From NCBI GenBank assembly GCA_910589195.1, contig CAJUTC010000015.1:3620-67619 (forward strand): a stretch of DNA of 64,000 nt, in the 5' to 3' direction. Each line of letters opens with the position of its first letter. Position 1 is the stretch's first letter. A program made the position numbers and the translations under genes. The notes beneath the pieces are model-generated. The model saw nothing but the letters and a program-made list of their open reading frames with translations. It searched no databases and had not been told where the DNA came from. This DNA is from an uncultured Lachnospiraceae bacterium. Its GTDB lineage: Bacteria; Bacillota; Clostridia; Lachnospirales; Lachnospiraceae. This document shows, piece by piece, positions 17,514-26,743 of this stretch.

Positions 17514-19133
17514 ATGAATGATACAAATTATGAAACGATTCTGAAACGCCGCAGGTATCGGCTGATAAAGGAACGGCGCAGGCGCAGGCGTAAGCTTATA
17601 ATCCTGTATGGCGCAATGTTTTTTGTAGTTTTGGCAGTTTCTGTTACAGTTTACGGCCATTTTAAGGGAAACCGCCAGGACGTGGTACAGGCAGAGCCAG
17701 AAGACCAACCTGGAGAGGAAGGACAGAAGAAAAGCGGCAGTGTAATTATATGGGTAAAAAGTTTATTTGGCGGAAAGGAAGAAATGGATGTAGTATCATC
17801 TTCGGATCCGCTTTCTCCAGAAGGAACCGTTTCGGAAGGGGAACTTACAGGCGAAGGTGACAATTCAGAATTAATCCTGTCTTCTGGTGAAGGAGATGAA
17901 GGGGATGGTACTGATACAGAGCTGGATCTGAATACGCCAGGAGGACGGCTTGCGGATTTGCTTGCGCGGGCAGAGCGCCTTGCTGCCGGTTACGACTATG
18001 ATGGGGCGATTGCGCTGATTTCCAGTAATAGCGAGTTTGCCTCTTCTGAGGAAGCAGTGGCTGCAATCGCCAATTATGAAACCATAAAAACAACATTAGT
18101 GGAACAGGATATCAGCCAGATTCCACATGTGTTTTTCCATTCAATTATTATGGATACCGCAAAAGCCTTTGATGGTGACTCAGACACAAAAGGCTACAAT
18201 CAGGTTATGACAACCAAAAGCGAGCTGGACAAGATTTTGCTGGAGCTTTATAACCGGGGATTTGTTCTGGTGCGGCTTCATGATATGGCTCATGAAGAGC
18301 TGGATGAAAACGGTTCGGCTAAGATGGTAAAGGGAAGCATTATGCTACCGGAAGGAAAGAAACCCATTGTTATGTCACAGGATGACGTGTGCTATTATGA
18401 GTATATGGATGGAGACGGTTTTGCCAGCCGGATTATTATTGGCCAGGATGGCAAACCAACCTGTGAAATGAAGATGGATGACGGCACCGTATCCGTAGGA
18501 GCATATGACCTGGTTCCGATTTTGGAAGAGTTTATTAATGAGCATCCGGATTTCTCTTATAAAGGCGCAAGGGCAGTGATTGCGTTTACTGGATATGAGG
18601 GGATTTTAGGATACCGCACGGCTGCTTCTTACCGTGATAAAAATCCAAATTATGAGGCAGACCGCCAGCAGGCCACGGCAGTAGCCCAGTGCCTGCGGGA
18701 CAATGGCTGGGAACTTGCTTCCCATAGCTGGGGGCACCGCAATTTGGGAACGATTGATATGGAAGACTTCCAGGCGGATACCAATAAATGGGAAGCAGAA
18801 GTGGAGTCCTTGATTGGGCCTACTGATATTATCCTTTATCCCTTTGGGGGAGACATTGCGGATTGGCATTCTTACGGTTTTGACAATCAGAGGTATGCGT
18901 ATCTTTATAATGTAGGGTTCCGGTATTTCTGTAATGTGGATTCCAGCCAAAACTGGGTGCAGCTTGGAAATACGTACCTGCGTCAGGGTCGGCGGAACCT
19001 GGATGGTTACCGGATGTGGCAGGACATTGCCGCGGCCCAGGAGGGCGGAAGCGGAAAGCGCAGGCTGGATGATTTGTTCCGTTCGGAGGATGTATTTGAC
19101 TGGAGCCGCCCGACTCCGGTAGAGTGGAATTAA
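17514..19133 (+). CDS. Membrane-anchored polysaccharide deacetylase-like protein
   Basis: 539 residues from ATG 17514, with AAGGA eight bases upstream; the open frame extends 69 codons further but without a ribosome site. A highly basic cytoplasmic start (RRRYRLIKERRRRRRK) precedes one membrane span (residues ~27-45). A Gly/Glu/Asp-rich linker with low complexity follows. The C-terminal ~280 residues form a carbohydrate esterase 4 (NodB) type domain with HVFFHSI, SQDDVCYYEY and ELASHSWGHRNLG. The His pair of the metal site is visible. The likely role is trimming acetyl groups from peptidoglycan or a surface polysaccharide outside the cell. Its stop codon overlaps that of the convergent carboxypeptidase gene. 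Confidence 0.82.
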   Translation: MNDTNYETILKRRRYRLIKERRRRRRKLIILYGAMFFVVLAVSVTVYGHFKGNRQDVVQAEPEDQPGEEGQKKSGSVIIWVKSLFGGKEEMDVVSSSDPLSPEGTVSEGELTGEGDNSELILSSGEGDEGDGTDTELDLNTPGGRLADLLARAERLAAGYDYDGAIALISSNSEFASSEEAVAAIANYETIKTTLVEQDISQIPHVFFHSIIMDTAKAFDGDSDTKGYNQVMTTKSELDKILLELYNRGFVLVRLHDMAHEELDENGSAKMVKGSIMLPEGKKPIVMSQDDVCYYEYMDGDGFASRIIIGQDGKPTCEMKMDDGTVSVGAYDLVPILEEFINEHPDFSYKGARAVIAFTGYEGILGYRTAASYRDKNPNYEADRQQATAVAQCLRDNGWELASHSWGHRNLGTIDMEDFQADTNKWEAEVESLIGPTDIILYPFGGDIADWHSYGFDNQRYAYLYNVGFRYFCNVDSSQNWVQLGNTYLRQGRRNLDGYRMWQDIAAAQEGGSGKRRLDDLFRSEDVFDWSRPTPVEWN

Positions 19134-20461
19134 GCTTGTGGCAAAAGGGAGATGGAAAAGCGAGAAGAAGAAGCGTTTCCATTTCCCAGGAGCCATATTC
19201 GGATTAGGTTTTTGAAATAGTCAGAGAAAGAAGCTTTCTCTACACTGTTTTGAAAACGGATGGGGATTTGGCCAATTTTTGAGCCATTTAAGCTGTAGCT
19301 GAGCCATCCAGCCTGTTCGCCTGCTTTTATGGGGGCTTCGGCAAATTCCTGAACCACCAGATCTTTTTCAATTCCGGAAAAATCTTCCCCTTTCAGGCTC
19401 AGATAGGAGAAGGTTCCGTCATAGGTTAAGGAAACCATGTCTTCTTTTCCGTTTTTAACAGGTATCTGGGGGAGTGGTGGCATTTGGGTATCCTGATACA
19501 TACGGCAGTTGGCATAGCCGTAGTTTAACAAGGTTAAGGCATCTCCGAACCTGGCCTTATAGTCAGGAGCCGCCATAATCGAAGCGATTAACCGGATGCC
19601 ATCCTTTTCCGCGGTTCCGGAAAAACAGTATTTGGCTAACGAGGTGGATCCGGTTTTCAGTCCGGTAACGGTAAAGTTGGTTGCCATTTTTAACAGCTTA
19701 TTGGTATTAGAAAGGCCGAATTCCTTTGTGCCCTGCTTGGTAACATGGGTTATGGTATCCATCCAGATGGTGGAGTAATTATGTATTTGCGGGTAACGGT
19801 TGATTAGTTCCCGGCTCATTAAGGCAATATCCCTGGCAGTGGTAACATGGGTAAGGGAATCGGTAAGGCCGCAGCAGTCTTCAAAATGGGTATTTTTCAT
19901 CCCTAAGCCAGCGGCACGCTCATTCATCTGCTTTACAAATTCGGCTTCGCTTCCGGCAATGTACTCAGCCATAGCGACAGAGGCGTCATTTCCAGAGGCG
20001 ATTACAATACATTTAATCAGAGTTTCAACCGACTGGATTTCGCCTTCTTCCAGGAAAACCTGGGAACCTCCCATAGATTTGGCATAGGCACTGGTCGTAA
20101 CGGAATCAGTCATCTGGATTTTTCCGGATTCCAGCGCGTCAAAAATTAATAATAGTGTCATGATTTTCGTAATGCTGGCAGGGCTTCTGGGTTCGTCGGC
20201 ATTTTTTTCGTATAAAACCTGCCCGGTGGTTGCTTCCATTAACAAAGCGGAAGGGGCGCTGACTTCCGGCCCGCTGTCAGAAGAAGCTGAAACTTGGGCA
20301 TTGGCAAAAACAGCATCCTGAGTCTGCCCGGCTAAATCTGGCTGTGTATTTGCTGTTTTAACAGCCGCTGCGGATAAAAACAGGAAAGGGTATAAGGCTG
20401 GTTGAAACGTAAGGATCAAGGTAAGCAGGAATGACAGAAAGATATGGGGAATCGGTTTCAT
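19130..20461 (-). CDS. dacF: D-alanyl-D-alanine carboxypeptidase (DacF/PBP5 type)
   Basis: 443 residues. A penicillin-binding serine peptidase that removes the terminal D-Ala of peptidoglycan stem peptides. A hydrophobic signal covers residues ~7-33. Active-site motifs are all present: SITK (Ser96, Lys99), SGN (156-158) and KTG (269-271). A PBP5-type beta-rich C-terminal domain follows. The last ~35 residues contain a possible amphipathic membrane anchor (FSDYFKNLIRIWLLG). It diverges from the second carboxypeptidase gene, with about 200 bases between starts. Confidence 0.94.
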   Translation of the reverse strand: MKPIPHIFLSFLLTLILTFQPALYPFLFLSAAAVKTANTQPDLAGQTQDAVFANAQVSASSDSGPEVSAPSALLMEATTGQVLYEKNADEPRSPASITKIMTLLLIFDALESGKIQMTDSVTTSAYAKSMGGSQVFLEEGEIQSVETLIKCIVIASGNDASVAMAEYIAGSEAEFVKQMNERAAGLGMKNTHFEDCCGLTDSLTHVTTARDIALMSRELINRYPQIHNYSTIWMDTITHVTKQGTKEFGLSNTNKLLKMATNFTVTGLKTGSTSLAKYCFSGTAEKDGIRLIASIMAAPDYKARFGDALTLLNYGYANCRMYQDTQMPPLPQIPVKNGKEDMVSLTYDGTFSYLSLKGEDFSGIEKDLVVQEFAEAPIKAGEQAGWLSYSLNGSKIGQIPIRFQNSVEKASFSDYFKNLIRIWLLGNGNASSSRFSISLLPQA

Positions 20462-20668
20462 GGTTTGCTCCGTTTTAACATTCTCTTTCTAGTTTATGGA
20501 AGATGGTTTGCAGATATGCCAGTTGGGCCTGCCATACACCAGGAGAAATCTTTCGCAATAGAAATGTTAAAAAATTGTAAGCAGAATATTATAACAGAAA
20601 AGGCTTTTTATGTTATACTTGACCAAGAAAGCTAATAAGTGTATGGCAAAATATGGAGGATCATACGT

Positions 20669-22036
20669 ATGAGAAGAGGAAAGAAATTGCTTTGCCTGGG
20701 CGTGGCGATCAGTATACTAGGTGCGAATGCGGCGTTTGGAGAATCGTATATCCCGCCAAATCCATTAACGGGAAGCACATCGGGGACATTTGGCGATTTA
20801 TACCAGGGGCCAGGCTATCCGGGAACATGGCCAGGGGATCCATCAGGAAATGGAACAATCCAGCAGCCAGGAAACGGCTCGGTTCAGCAGCCGGAAACAA
20901 ATGCCGGCCAGCAGCCAGGAAACGGCTCAGTTCAGCAGCCGGACACAAATACCAGCCAACCGGCAGGAGTAGAAGGCGGCCAACAAGGGGAAGCGTCTGC
21001 CCAGCTTCCGGTAGTGGAAGCGGAGGGAGCTGTGCTACTAGACTGTAAAACGGGGCAGGTTCTTTTTGAGAAGAATGGATACAACCAATTTTTTCCGGCC
21101 AGCATTACAAAGATTATGACGGCGCTTCTTACGGTAGAGAACTGCAATTTAAACGACATCGTAACATTTTCTGAAACAGCTACCACCAATTTGGAATCCG
21201 GTGCGGTTACCCTTAACCTGACAGGAGGTGATCAGCTTACGGTAGAACAGTGTTTGTACGCGCTGCTTCTGAAGTCGGCAAATGAGGTTGCCAATGGTCT
21301 GGCAGAGCATATGGCGGGAAGCACAGAGGCATTTGCCTGGCAGATGAATGCCAGGGCAGCCAGCCTTGGCTGTAGGGGAACCAATTTTGTAAATCCTAAC
21401 GGTCTTAACAATGAAGCCCATGTAACCACACCTTACGATATGGCCTTAATCGCGCGGGCCGCTTATGCTAATCCGGTTTTATCAAAGATTTCGACCACAA
21501 CTTCCTATCAGATGCCGGCTACGAAAAAAAGTGAAGCAAAAGTGATTACGATGGGACATAAGATGAACTATCCTACGGATTCCCGCTATTATCCCGGCAT
21601 GGTGGGCGGGAAAACAGGCTATACTTCAAAAGCAAAGAATACACTGGTAACTTGTGTGGAAAAGGACGGGGTACGTCTGGTGGCAGTTGTGATGAAGGCA
21701 AGCGGAACCCACTACACGGACACCCGGGCAATGTTAGATTACGGGTTTGCGCTGGCAGCGTCCGGCACAATTGGCGCTGCACCGGAAGCAGCCGTTCCGG
21801 CTCAAACGGATCCAAACTCCCAGGGGATGCCGGAACCGGGAACCGAGATTCGGACAGGCTGGAGGAAAAGCGGCGAGAGCTGGTATTATTTTCAGGTGTC
21901 AGGGGATGTTGTTACCAGCAATTGGATAAAGTCTGGCGATAATTGGTACTACTTAGGGGAAGACGGCAGTATGCTAACTAATACGACAACCCCAGACGGA
22001 TATTATGTAGGGCCGGACGGAGCCTGGCAGCCATGA
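20669..22036 (+). CDS. D-alanyl-D-alanine carboxypeptidase with C-terminal cell-wall-binding repeats
   Basis: 455 residues from ATG 20669, with GGAGG ten bases upstream. A signal peptide ends near NAAFGES. A Pro/Gly/Gln linker contains an imperfect tandem repeat (PGNGSVQQPETN, PGNGSVQQPDTN). The catalytic domain follows: SITK (Ser145, Lys148), SAN (203-205), KTG (315-317). The end (about 400-455) carries aromatic repeats (SGESWYYF, SGDNWYYLGEDGSM) of the choline-binding/CW_binding type, suggesting wall attachment. It is divergent from dacF, and the two may act in vegetative and sporulating cells respectively. That division of labour is inference. Confidence 0.92.
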   Translation: MRRGKKLLCLGVAISILGANAAFGESYIPPNPLTGSTSGTFGDLYQGPGYPGTWPGDPSGNGTIQQPGNGSVQQPETNAGQQPGNGSVQQPDTNTSQPAGVEGGQQGEASAQLPVVEAEGAVLLDCKTGQVLFEKNGYNQFFPASITKIMTALLTVENCNLNDIVTFSETATTNLESGAVTLNLTGGDQLTVEQCLYALLLKSANEVANGLAEHMAGSTEAFAWQMNARAASLGCRGTNFVNPNGLNNEAHVTTPYDMALIARAAYANPVLSKISTTTSYQMPATKKSEAKVITMGHKMNYPTDSRYYPGMVGGKTGYTSKAKNTLVTCVEKDGVRLVAVVMKASGTHYTDTRAMLDYGFALAASGTIGAAPEAAVPAQTDPNSQGMPEPGTEIRTGWRKSGESWYYFQVSGDVVTSNWIKSGDNWYYLGEDGSMLTNTTTPDGYYVGPDGAWQP

Positions 22037-22180
22037 TACATAAGATGATTTCAAACGTTTCAGAATCGTTTCATATCAAGTTTTAGCAATGCGCTGCCTG
22101 ACATTATTTGGCTTAATTTTGAAGAAGACAAGCTGATAGCTCAAGAAGAGCATTGCCGCGTAGAAAAAGAATGAAAGGAA

Positions 22181-22223
22181 AATCCAGCAAAACACATTGG
22201 TGACGCGTTTTGCTGGATTTTTT
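22181..22223. terminator. Strong bidirectional terminator
   Basis: AATCCAGCAAAAC (22181-22193) pairs perfectly with 22207-22219 (13 pairs), followed by TTTTT on the plus strand and preceded by an A-rich run that serves the minus strand. It separates the convergent carboxypeptidase and glgX-like genes. The rest of the ~280-base gap shows nothing. Confidence 0.85.
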
Positions 22224-22317
22224 CGCCAACCGTTTCATACAAAATGGATGCTGTCTGGCTGACAGGGATGTCTGTCTGTTGCAGTTGGAAGGGGTGTAAA
22301 CCCGCCGCAAATTAAAA

Positions 22318-24444
22318 TTACTGAACCGCAAATACGGCCACTGATCGAGGGCGCATAATAAATTCCCCGTCGATGCGGACAGCATCCTTGCCACGGTAGA
22401 AATATCGGTTCTGCCCATCGCCATAGGTATTGACATACAAATGCCAATGCCCGGAAGTCATAGGGTTTGGCAGGGTAATATGGACGTCATTCCAGTAAGT
22501 GTTGACGGACACATACACTAAATCATCCTGGCCTTTTTCCGGATCATAACCGGCAAAACAGACCGACAGGGTTCTGGCATCTCTGGGAATGGTAGTATCC
22601 GCGGCGTTAATATTGTGGGTATGGAGCGGCTCCATGCCGCAGATGGCATCGGGAAGCCGTTTTCGGATAACCGGATGCTGGAACCGGAATTCAATCATAA
22701 ACTGAAAGAATTCAAATAGTCCCTGATTTTTTTTAAGGAGGCTCCAGTCCAGCCAGGAAATTTCATTATCCTGACAGTAGCAGTTATTATTGCCGTATTG
22801 AGTATTGCCAAATTCATCTCCGGCAAGGAACATGGGAGTGCCCCGGCTGCACATTAGGACAGCACAGGCATTGCGGATCATTCGGTTGCGAAGCGCAAGC
22901 ACGTTTGGATCATCCGTTTCCCCTTCGATTCCACAGTTCCAGCTTCGGTTGTCATTAGCGCCGTCTGTATTATCCCAGCCATTGGCCTCATTATGCTTTT
23001 CATTGTAGGAATAAAGATCGTGGAGTGTAAAACCGTCATGGCAGGTCAGGAAATTGATGCAGGAATTGTATCCGGCATAATCCCCATCATAATCTGGGGA
23101 GAATCCGCCGTATAAGTCGCCGGATCCGGAAATGCTCCATGCGGCGTTCCATGCTTCCCAGTTATCTCCTTTTAAAAAGCCTCGGATTGCGTCACGGTAA
23201 CGTCCATTCCACTCGGCCCACCGTTTGGCTGCCGGAAAGCTGCCTACCTGGTACATACCACCGGCATCCCAGGCTTCAGCGATTAATTTTACATTGGCAA
23301 GCAGAGGATCAAAGGCCAGGCTGCGAAGGAGGGGCGGATTATTCATAGGGGATCCATTTTCATTCCGGCCTAAAATGCTGGCCAAGTCAAAACGAAAACC
23401 ATCAACCCGGTAATTAACGGTCCAATACCGCAGGCATTCTAAAATTAGCTGGTGGACAATGGGATGGTTGCAGTTTAAGGTATTGCCGCAGCCGCTGAAA
23501 TTATAGTAATTTCCGTCTGGTGTTAACATATAGTATACTTTATTATCCAGGCCTTTAAAGCAGAATGAGGGGCCTTTTTCATTGCCCTCGGCGGTGTGGT
23601 TAAATACCACATCCAGTATGACTTCGATATTATTGTCATGGAGGGCACGGATTAGCTCTTTTAGTTCCCGGCCTTCCCGGTTCCGCTCTTTTGAAGAAGA
23701 ATAGCTGGTATTAGGGGCAAAGAAGCCTACTGTGTTGTAGCCCCAATAGTCCAAAAGCTTTTTACCGTCAATTTCCCGGGCATTCATATTTTCGTCAAAC
23801 TCGAAAATCGGCATCAGTTCCACTGCGTTGATTCCCAGTTTTTTTAAATAGGGGATTTTTTCCATCAGACCGGCGAACGTTCCTTTGTGGGTGACACCGG
23901 AAGTATGGTGCTTGGTAAAGCCCCGTACATGAAGCTCATAAATGACCAGATCGCTTAACTCTTTTGTAGATTGCGGCATTTCCCCCCAGTCAAAGGTATC
24001 TTTTACCACCTGGGCATGATAAAAATGCTCTTTTGTTTCGCCCCAGTGTTTCTGTCCGGTAACGGTCCGGGCATACGGATCCAGCAAAATGGAATTTTTG
24101 TTGAAAATTAAACCGTTTTTTGGATCGTAGGGGCCGTCTATTCGGTAAGCATATTCAAATTCCTCGATTTTTAAGCCGAATACAATCATGGAATAAACAT
24201 CTCCTACCCGGTAGGATTCGGGAAATGGGATGACTGCATAAGGCTCATCTCCCCCTAAATGGAAGAGAAGAAGCTCACAGCTTGTTCCATAGCAGGTATG
24301 GATGGTAAAGTTAACGCCATCCTCCAGAGCCATGGCGCCATTTGTATCAAACAGTCCCGGCCTGACCGGAAAACCTGCGATAACAGCCGTAGGCTCTACT
24401 GAAATGGGAGTAGTCAGTGCTACTGTTTGGGGTGATACTTTCAT
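22318..24444 (-). CDS. glgX: Glycogen debranching enzyme, GlgX/isoamylase type
   Basis: 708 residues. Hydrolyses alpha-1,6 branches of glycogen-like glucans. An N-terminal CBM48/isoamylase domain (about 20-150) is followed by a GH13 barrel. Conserved regions: DVVFNHTAEG (about 277), GFRFDLAS with nucleophile Asp (about 350), LIAEAWDAGG with acid Glu (about 387) and FLTCHDGFTLHD with the third Asp (about 467). A beta-rich C-terminal domain ends the protein. No other glycogen genes are in the window. The start has AAAGGAGGAAG upstream. Its upstream region holds the 24545-24608 repeat. Confidence 0.93.
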   Translation of the reverse strand: MKVSPQTVALTTPISVEPTAVIAGFPVRPGLFDTNGAMALEDGVNFTIHTCYGTSCELLLFHLGGDEPYAVIPFPESYRVGDVYSMIVFGLKIEEFEYAYRIDGPYDPKNGLIFNKNSILLDPYARTVTGQKHWGETKEHFYHAQVVKDTFDWGEMPQSTKELSDLVIYELHVRGFTKHHTSGVTHKGTFAGLMEKIPYLKKLGINAVELMPIFEFDENMNAREIDGKKLLDYWGYNTVGFFAPNTSYSSSKERNREGRELKELIRALHDNNIEVILDVVFNHTAEGNEKGPSFCFKGLDNKVYYMLTPDGNYYNFSGCGNTLNCNHPIVHQLILECLRYWTVNYRVDGFRFDLASILGRNENGSPMNNPPLLRSLAFDPLLANVKLIAEAWDAGGMYQVGSFPAAKRWAEWNGRYRDAIRGFLKGDNWEAWNAAWSISGSGDLYGGFSPDYDGDYAGYNSCINFLTCHDGFTLHDLYSYNEKHNEANGWDNTDGANDNRSWNCGIEGETDDPNVLALRNRMIRNACAVLMCSRGTPMFLAGDEFGNTQYGNNNCYCQDNEISWLDWSLLKKNQGLFEFFQFMIEFRFQHPVIRKRLPDAICGMEPLHTHNINAADTTIPRDARTLSVCFAGYDPEKGQDDLVYVSVNTYWNDVHITLPNPMTSGHWHLYVNTYGDGQNRYFYRGKDAVRIDGEFIMRPRSVAVFAVQ

Positions 24445-24544
24445 TAACTTCCTCCTTTCTAGTCGGATTTAAGCAATTTGCCGGAGGGATTACAGTATAC
24501 ATGATGTCAAGTTTGCGCTGTAAACATACACAATTTCATCTTTC

Positions 24545-24608
24545 GTATACAATGTCCACAGCCGTCAGGCTGCGGATAAGAGAAACGTTTCTTCATTATT
24601 GTATCATA
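24545..24608 (-). repeat. Conserved hairpin repeat upstream of glgX (copy 1)
   Basis: Read on the minus strand, toward glgX, this segment matches 32294-32357 (read on plus, toward addB). The 29-base core (24552-24580) differs at one position. The core folds as TCCGCAGCC, a four-base loop and GGCTGTGGA, giving nine pairs including one G.U. TATAAT/TACAAT-like boxes and a GAAACG motif flank it. The remainder of the 407-base gap 24445-24851 holds only the plus-strand promoter listed next. Confidence 0.7.
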
Positions 24609-24765
24609 TTTTCTGTAAACATAAAAGTGAATTTGACAAAGTTAGATGAATTTCCGTGAATTACTGGAATTTCTTGTATATTTTTTGATTTGTACGAAAT
24701 CATACAATAGCTTTTGCCAGCGACATAGCGCCAGGCAGTCCTGTTAGTAGGAAATTCTTTTTTAC

Positions 24766-24795
24766 TTTACAACTGGGCTTTTATCCATGTATAAT
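24766..24795 (+). promoter_or_regulatory. Promoter of the DUF6062 gene
   Basis: TTTACA (24766-24771), an 18-base spacer and TATAAT (24790-24795), about 57 bases before the ATG at 24852. Confidence 0.65.
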
Positions 24796-24851
24796 GGTAG
24801 AATTAGGGATCCTGCCATACGGGATCACCACAGGGGAAGAAGGGATCATAA

Positions 24852-25667
24852 ATGAAGGAAAAGCTGTACACAATAGAAGTAATGGATGCGTTAAAGGAAA
24901 ATGACGAATGTCCATGCTGTTACCTGGAAAGGAAGATTGAGCAGGATACCATAAGCTTTGTGCTTGGGTCTTCTTATATGGAAGACGATATCCGGGCGGC
25001 TACCGATCAGGCAGGTTTCTGCCGTTATCATACAAAAAAGATGTATGACTATGGAAATTCCCTTGGAAATGCCTGGATTTTGAAAACAAGAATGGAGTTT
25101 GTGAGAAAGCAGCTTTCGGCCCAGTCGAAGGGAAAGATCGCTGCGCCTGTATCGGGAAATGCCCCTGTGGCGGGAATTTATCACGGGAAGACCTCTCTGT
25201 TTTCCAGGCTGAAAGGCACCCAAGGCTCCGGGGCAAAAGGGCCTGACCAAGGGATAAATGAAAAAAATTGGATGAAGGCTTCCCAGCATACTTGCTATGT
25301 ATGCCGGAAATTTGAAGATACGTATGGGAAAATTATTCGGACATTTCTTCATTTGATTCGAACGGAACCGGAATTTTTAAATCAGCTTCAGGCTTCAAAA
25401 GGATTTTGCGTCCCGCATTTTTCCGATTTATTGCAGGCTTGCCAAGAGGAATTTTCGCCTCAGGAGGCAGGAAGGGTGGTTCCGGCGCTATATCAGTTGA
25501 TGGAAGAAAATTTAAAACGGATCCAGGAGGATATTGACTGGTTTATTGATAAGTTTGATTATCAAAATCAGGATGCGGACTGGAAAACATCCAAAGACGC
25601 GGTTCCCAGAACCATGCAGAAGCTGGTGGGAACCTATCCGGCGGATCCGGTGTTTAAACAGAAATAA
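24852..25667 (+). CDS. DUF6062-like protein with two Cys-Cys...Cys-His motifs
   Basis: 271 residues of unknown function, soluble. Two similar halves each carry a putative metal site: CPCCYLERK plus GFCRYHTKKM in the first ~65 residues, and CYVCRKFE plus GFCVPHFSDL around residues 150-185. The repeat of a CxxC followed about 45 residues later by CxxH suggests two zinc-binding modules. The gene has a strong promoter and ribosome site (GAAGAAGGG). It lies next to a phosphoesterase gene. The family name is recalled from motif layout and is not verified. Confidence 0.7.
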   Translation: MKEKLYTIEVMDALKENDECPCCYLERKIEQDTISFVLGSSYMEDDIRAATDQAGFCRYHTKKMYDYGNSLGNAWILKTRMEFVRKQLSAQSKGKIAAPVSGNAPVAGIYHGKTSLFSRLKGTQGSGAKGPDQGINEKNWMKASQHTCYVCRKFEDTYGKIIRTFLHLIRTEPEFLNQLQASKGFCVPHFSDLLQACQEEFSPQEAGRVVPALYQLMEENLKRIQEDIDWFIDKFDYQNQDADWKTSKDAVPRTMQKLVGTYPADPVFKQK

Positions 25668-25700
25668 ATCAGAAATCAGAACGGATAAGGACGGAAAGCA

Positions 25701-26615
25701 ATGAGAAAAGCTTTAGCAGCAGTGCTGGCAGTGGTGGCGGGATTATTTTTGCGGTCAGAATATGAAAAAAATCATTTTACAGTGGAAGAAGTGAGTATTT
25801 CTTCGGCTAAAATCCGCTGCGGGAAGAAGCTGATATTTATAACTGACGTTCATGATAAGGAATTTGGCTGGGGAAACCGTTTGCTTTTGGAAGCTATCGC
25901 CTGTGAAAAGCCAGATGGAATTTTAATTGGCGGGGATCTGATGGTAACAAAAGGGATAGGAAAGTTAGATGCCACATTCCGGCTGTTGGAAGGCTTAATA
26001 AGAATCGCGCCAGTTTTTTATAGCCTGGGCAACCATGAAATGCGGCTTTACAGAGAACGGGAAGTTTACAAAAACGGCTATAGTAAGCTGGTAAGGAAGG
26101 CCTCGGATTTGGGAGTTGTTATGCTTAACGATCAGACCGTACCCTTTGACGAACTTGATATATCCGGTGTGGATCTCCATCCTTGCTTTTACAGAAAATT
26201 GTTTTTGGAAAAGCCTGCCCGTATGCCAAAGGGGTATTTAGAGAAAAAATTAGGGCATGCAGACGATAAGCGGCTTCAAATTCTTTTAATCCATTCACCC
26301 CTCTATTTTTCGGAAGCCAGAAAATGGGGAGCGGATATTACACTGGCCGGGCATTTTCATGGAGGAACTATCTGTCTTCCTTTTCTTGGCGGGGTGATGA
26401 CGCCTCAGTACCAGTTTTTTGTCCCTTGGTGTGCCGGAAGCTTTTTTAAGGATGGAAAGTGGATGATAGTAGGAAGAGGCCTTGGAACCCACTCAATTAA
26501 TATCCGGCTGAATGACAGGCCTCAGGTTCTGGTACTGCGGCTAGAACCAGAACCAATATTAGAGCCGAAATCAATACGAAAGCCAGAATCCATACTAGAG
26601 CCAGAAAAAACATGA
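25701..26615 (+). CDS. Membrane-anchored metallophosphoesterase (YkuE/YaeI-like)
   Basis: 304 residues. A short hydrophobic N-terminus (AAVLAVVAGLFL) would tether it to the membrane. Calcineurin-like motifs are complete: TDVHDKEFG (D-x-H), GGDLM (GD), GNHEM (GNH), a histidine in LLIHSP and GHFHGG (GHxH). Family members include UDP-diacylglucosamine- and phospholipid-type phosphodiesterases; the substrate here is unknown. The last ~25 residues form an imperfect EPxxI repeat (EPEPILEPKSIRKPESILEP), which looks like recent slippage of a short DNA repeat at about 26545-26608. Confidence 0.85.
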   Translation: MRKALAAVLAVVAGLFLRSEYEKNHFTVEEVSISSAKIRCGKKLIFITDVHDKEFGWGNRLLLEAIACEKPDGILIGGDLMVTKGIGKLDATFRLLEGLIRIAPVFYSLGNHEMRLYREREVYKNGYSKLVRKASDLGVVMLNDQTVPFDELDISGVDLHPCFYRKLFLEKPARMPKGYLEKKLGHADDKRLQILLIHSPLYFSEARKWGADITLAGHFHGGTICLPFLGGVMTPQYQFFVPWCAGSFFKDGKWMIVGRGLGTHSINIRLNDRPQVLVLRLEPEPILEPKSIRKPESILEPEKT

Positions 26616-26743
26616 AATCCAGAATAAAGGGCAAAGCAAAGGAAAAACATCTGAATGAAAGCGTAAGCGTGTTTGAACCTTCCGTTTTGTGATTTGCAGG
26701 ATCCGGACACGGCAGATACGATAAAAGAAAGCAGGGAAACCCA

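Noticed and set aside
16911..17708. 265-codon minus-strand frame overlapping the CobW-YcgQ gene end and the deacetylase start
   Set aside because: Antisense to two supported genes; Ile/Pro/Cys-rich translation without domains or ribosome site.
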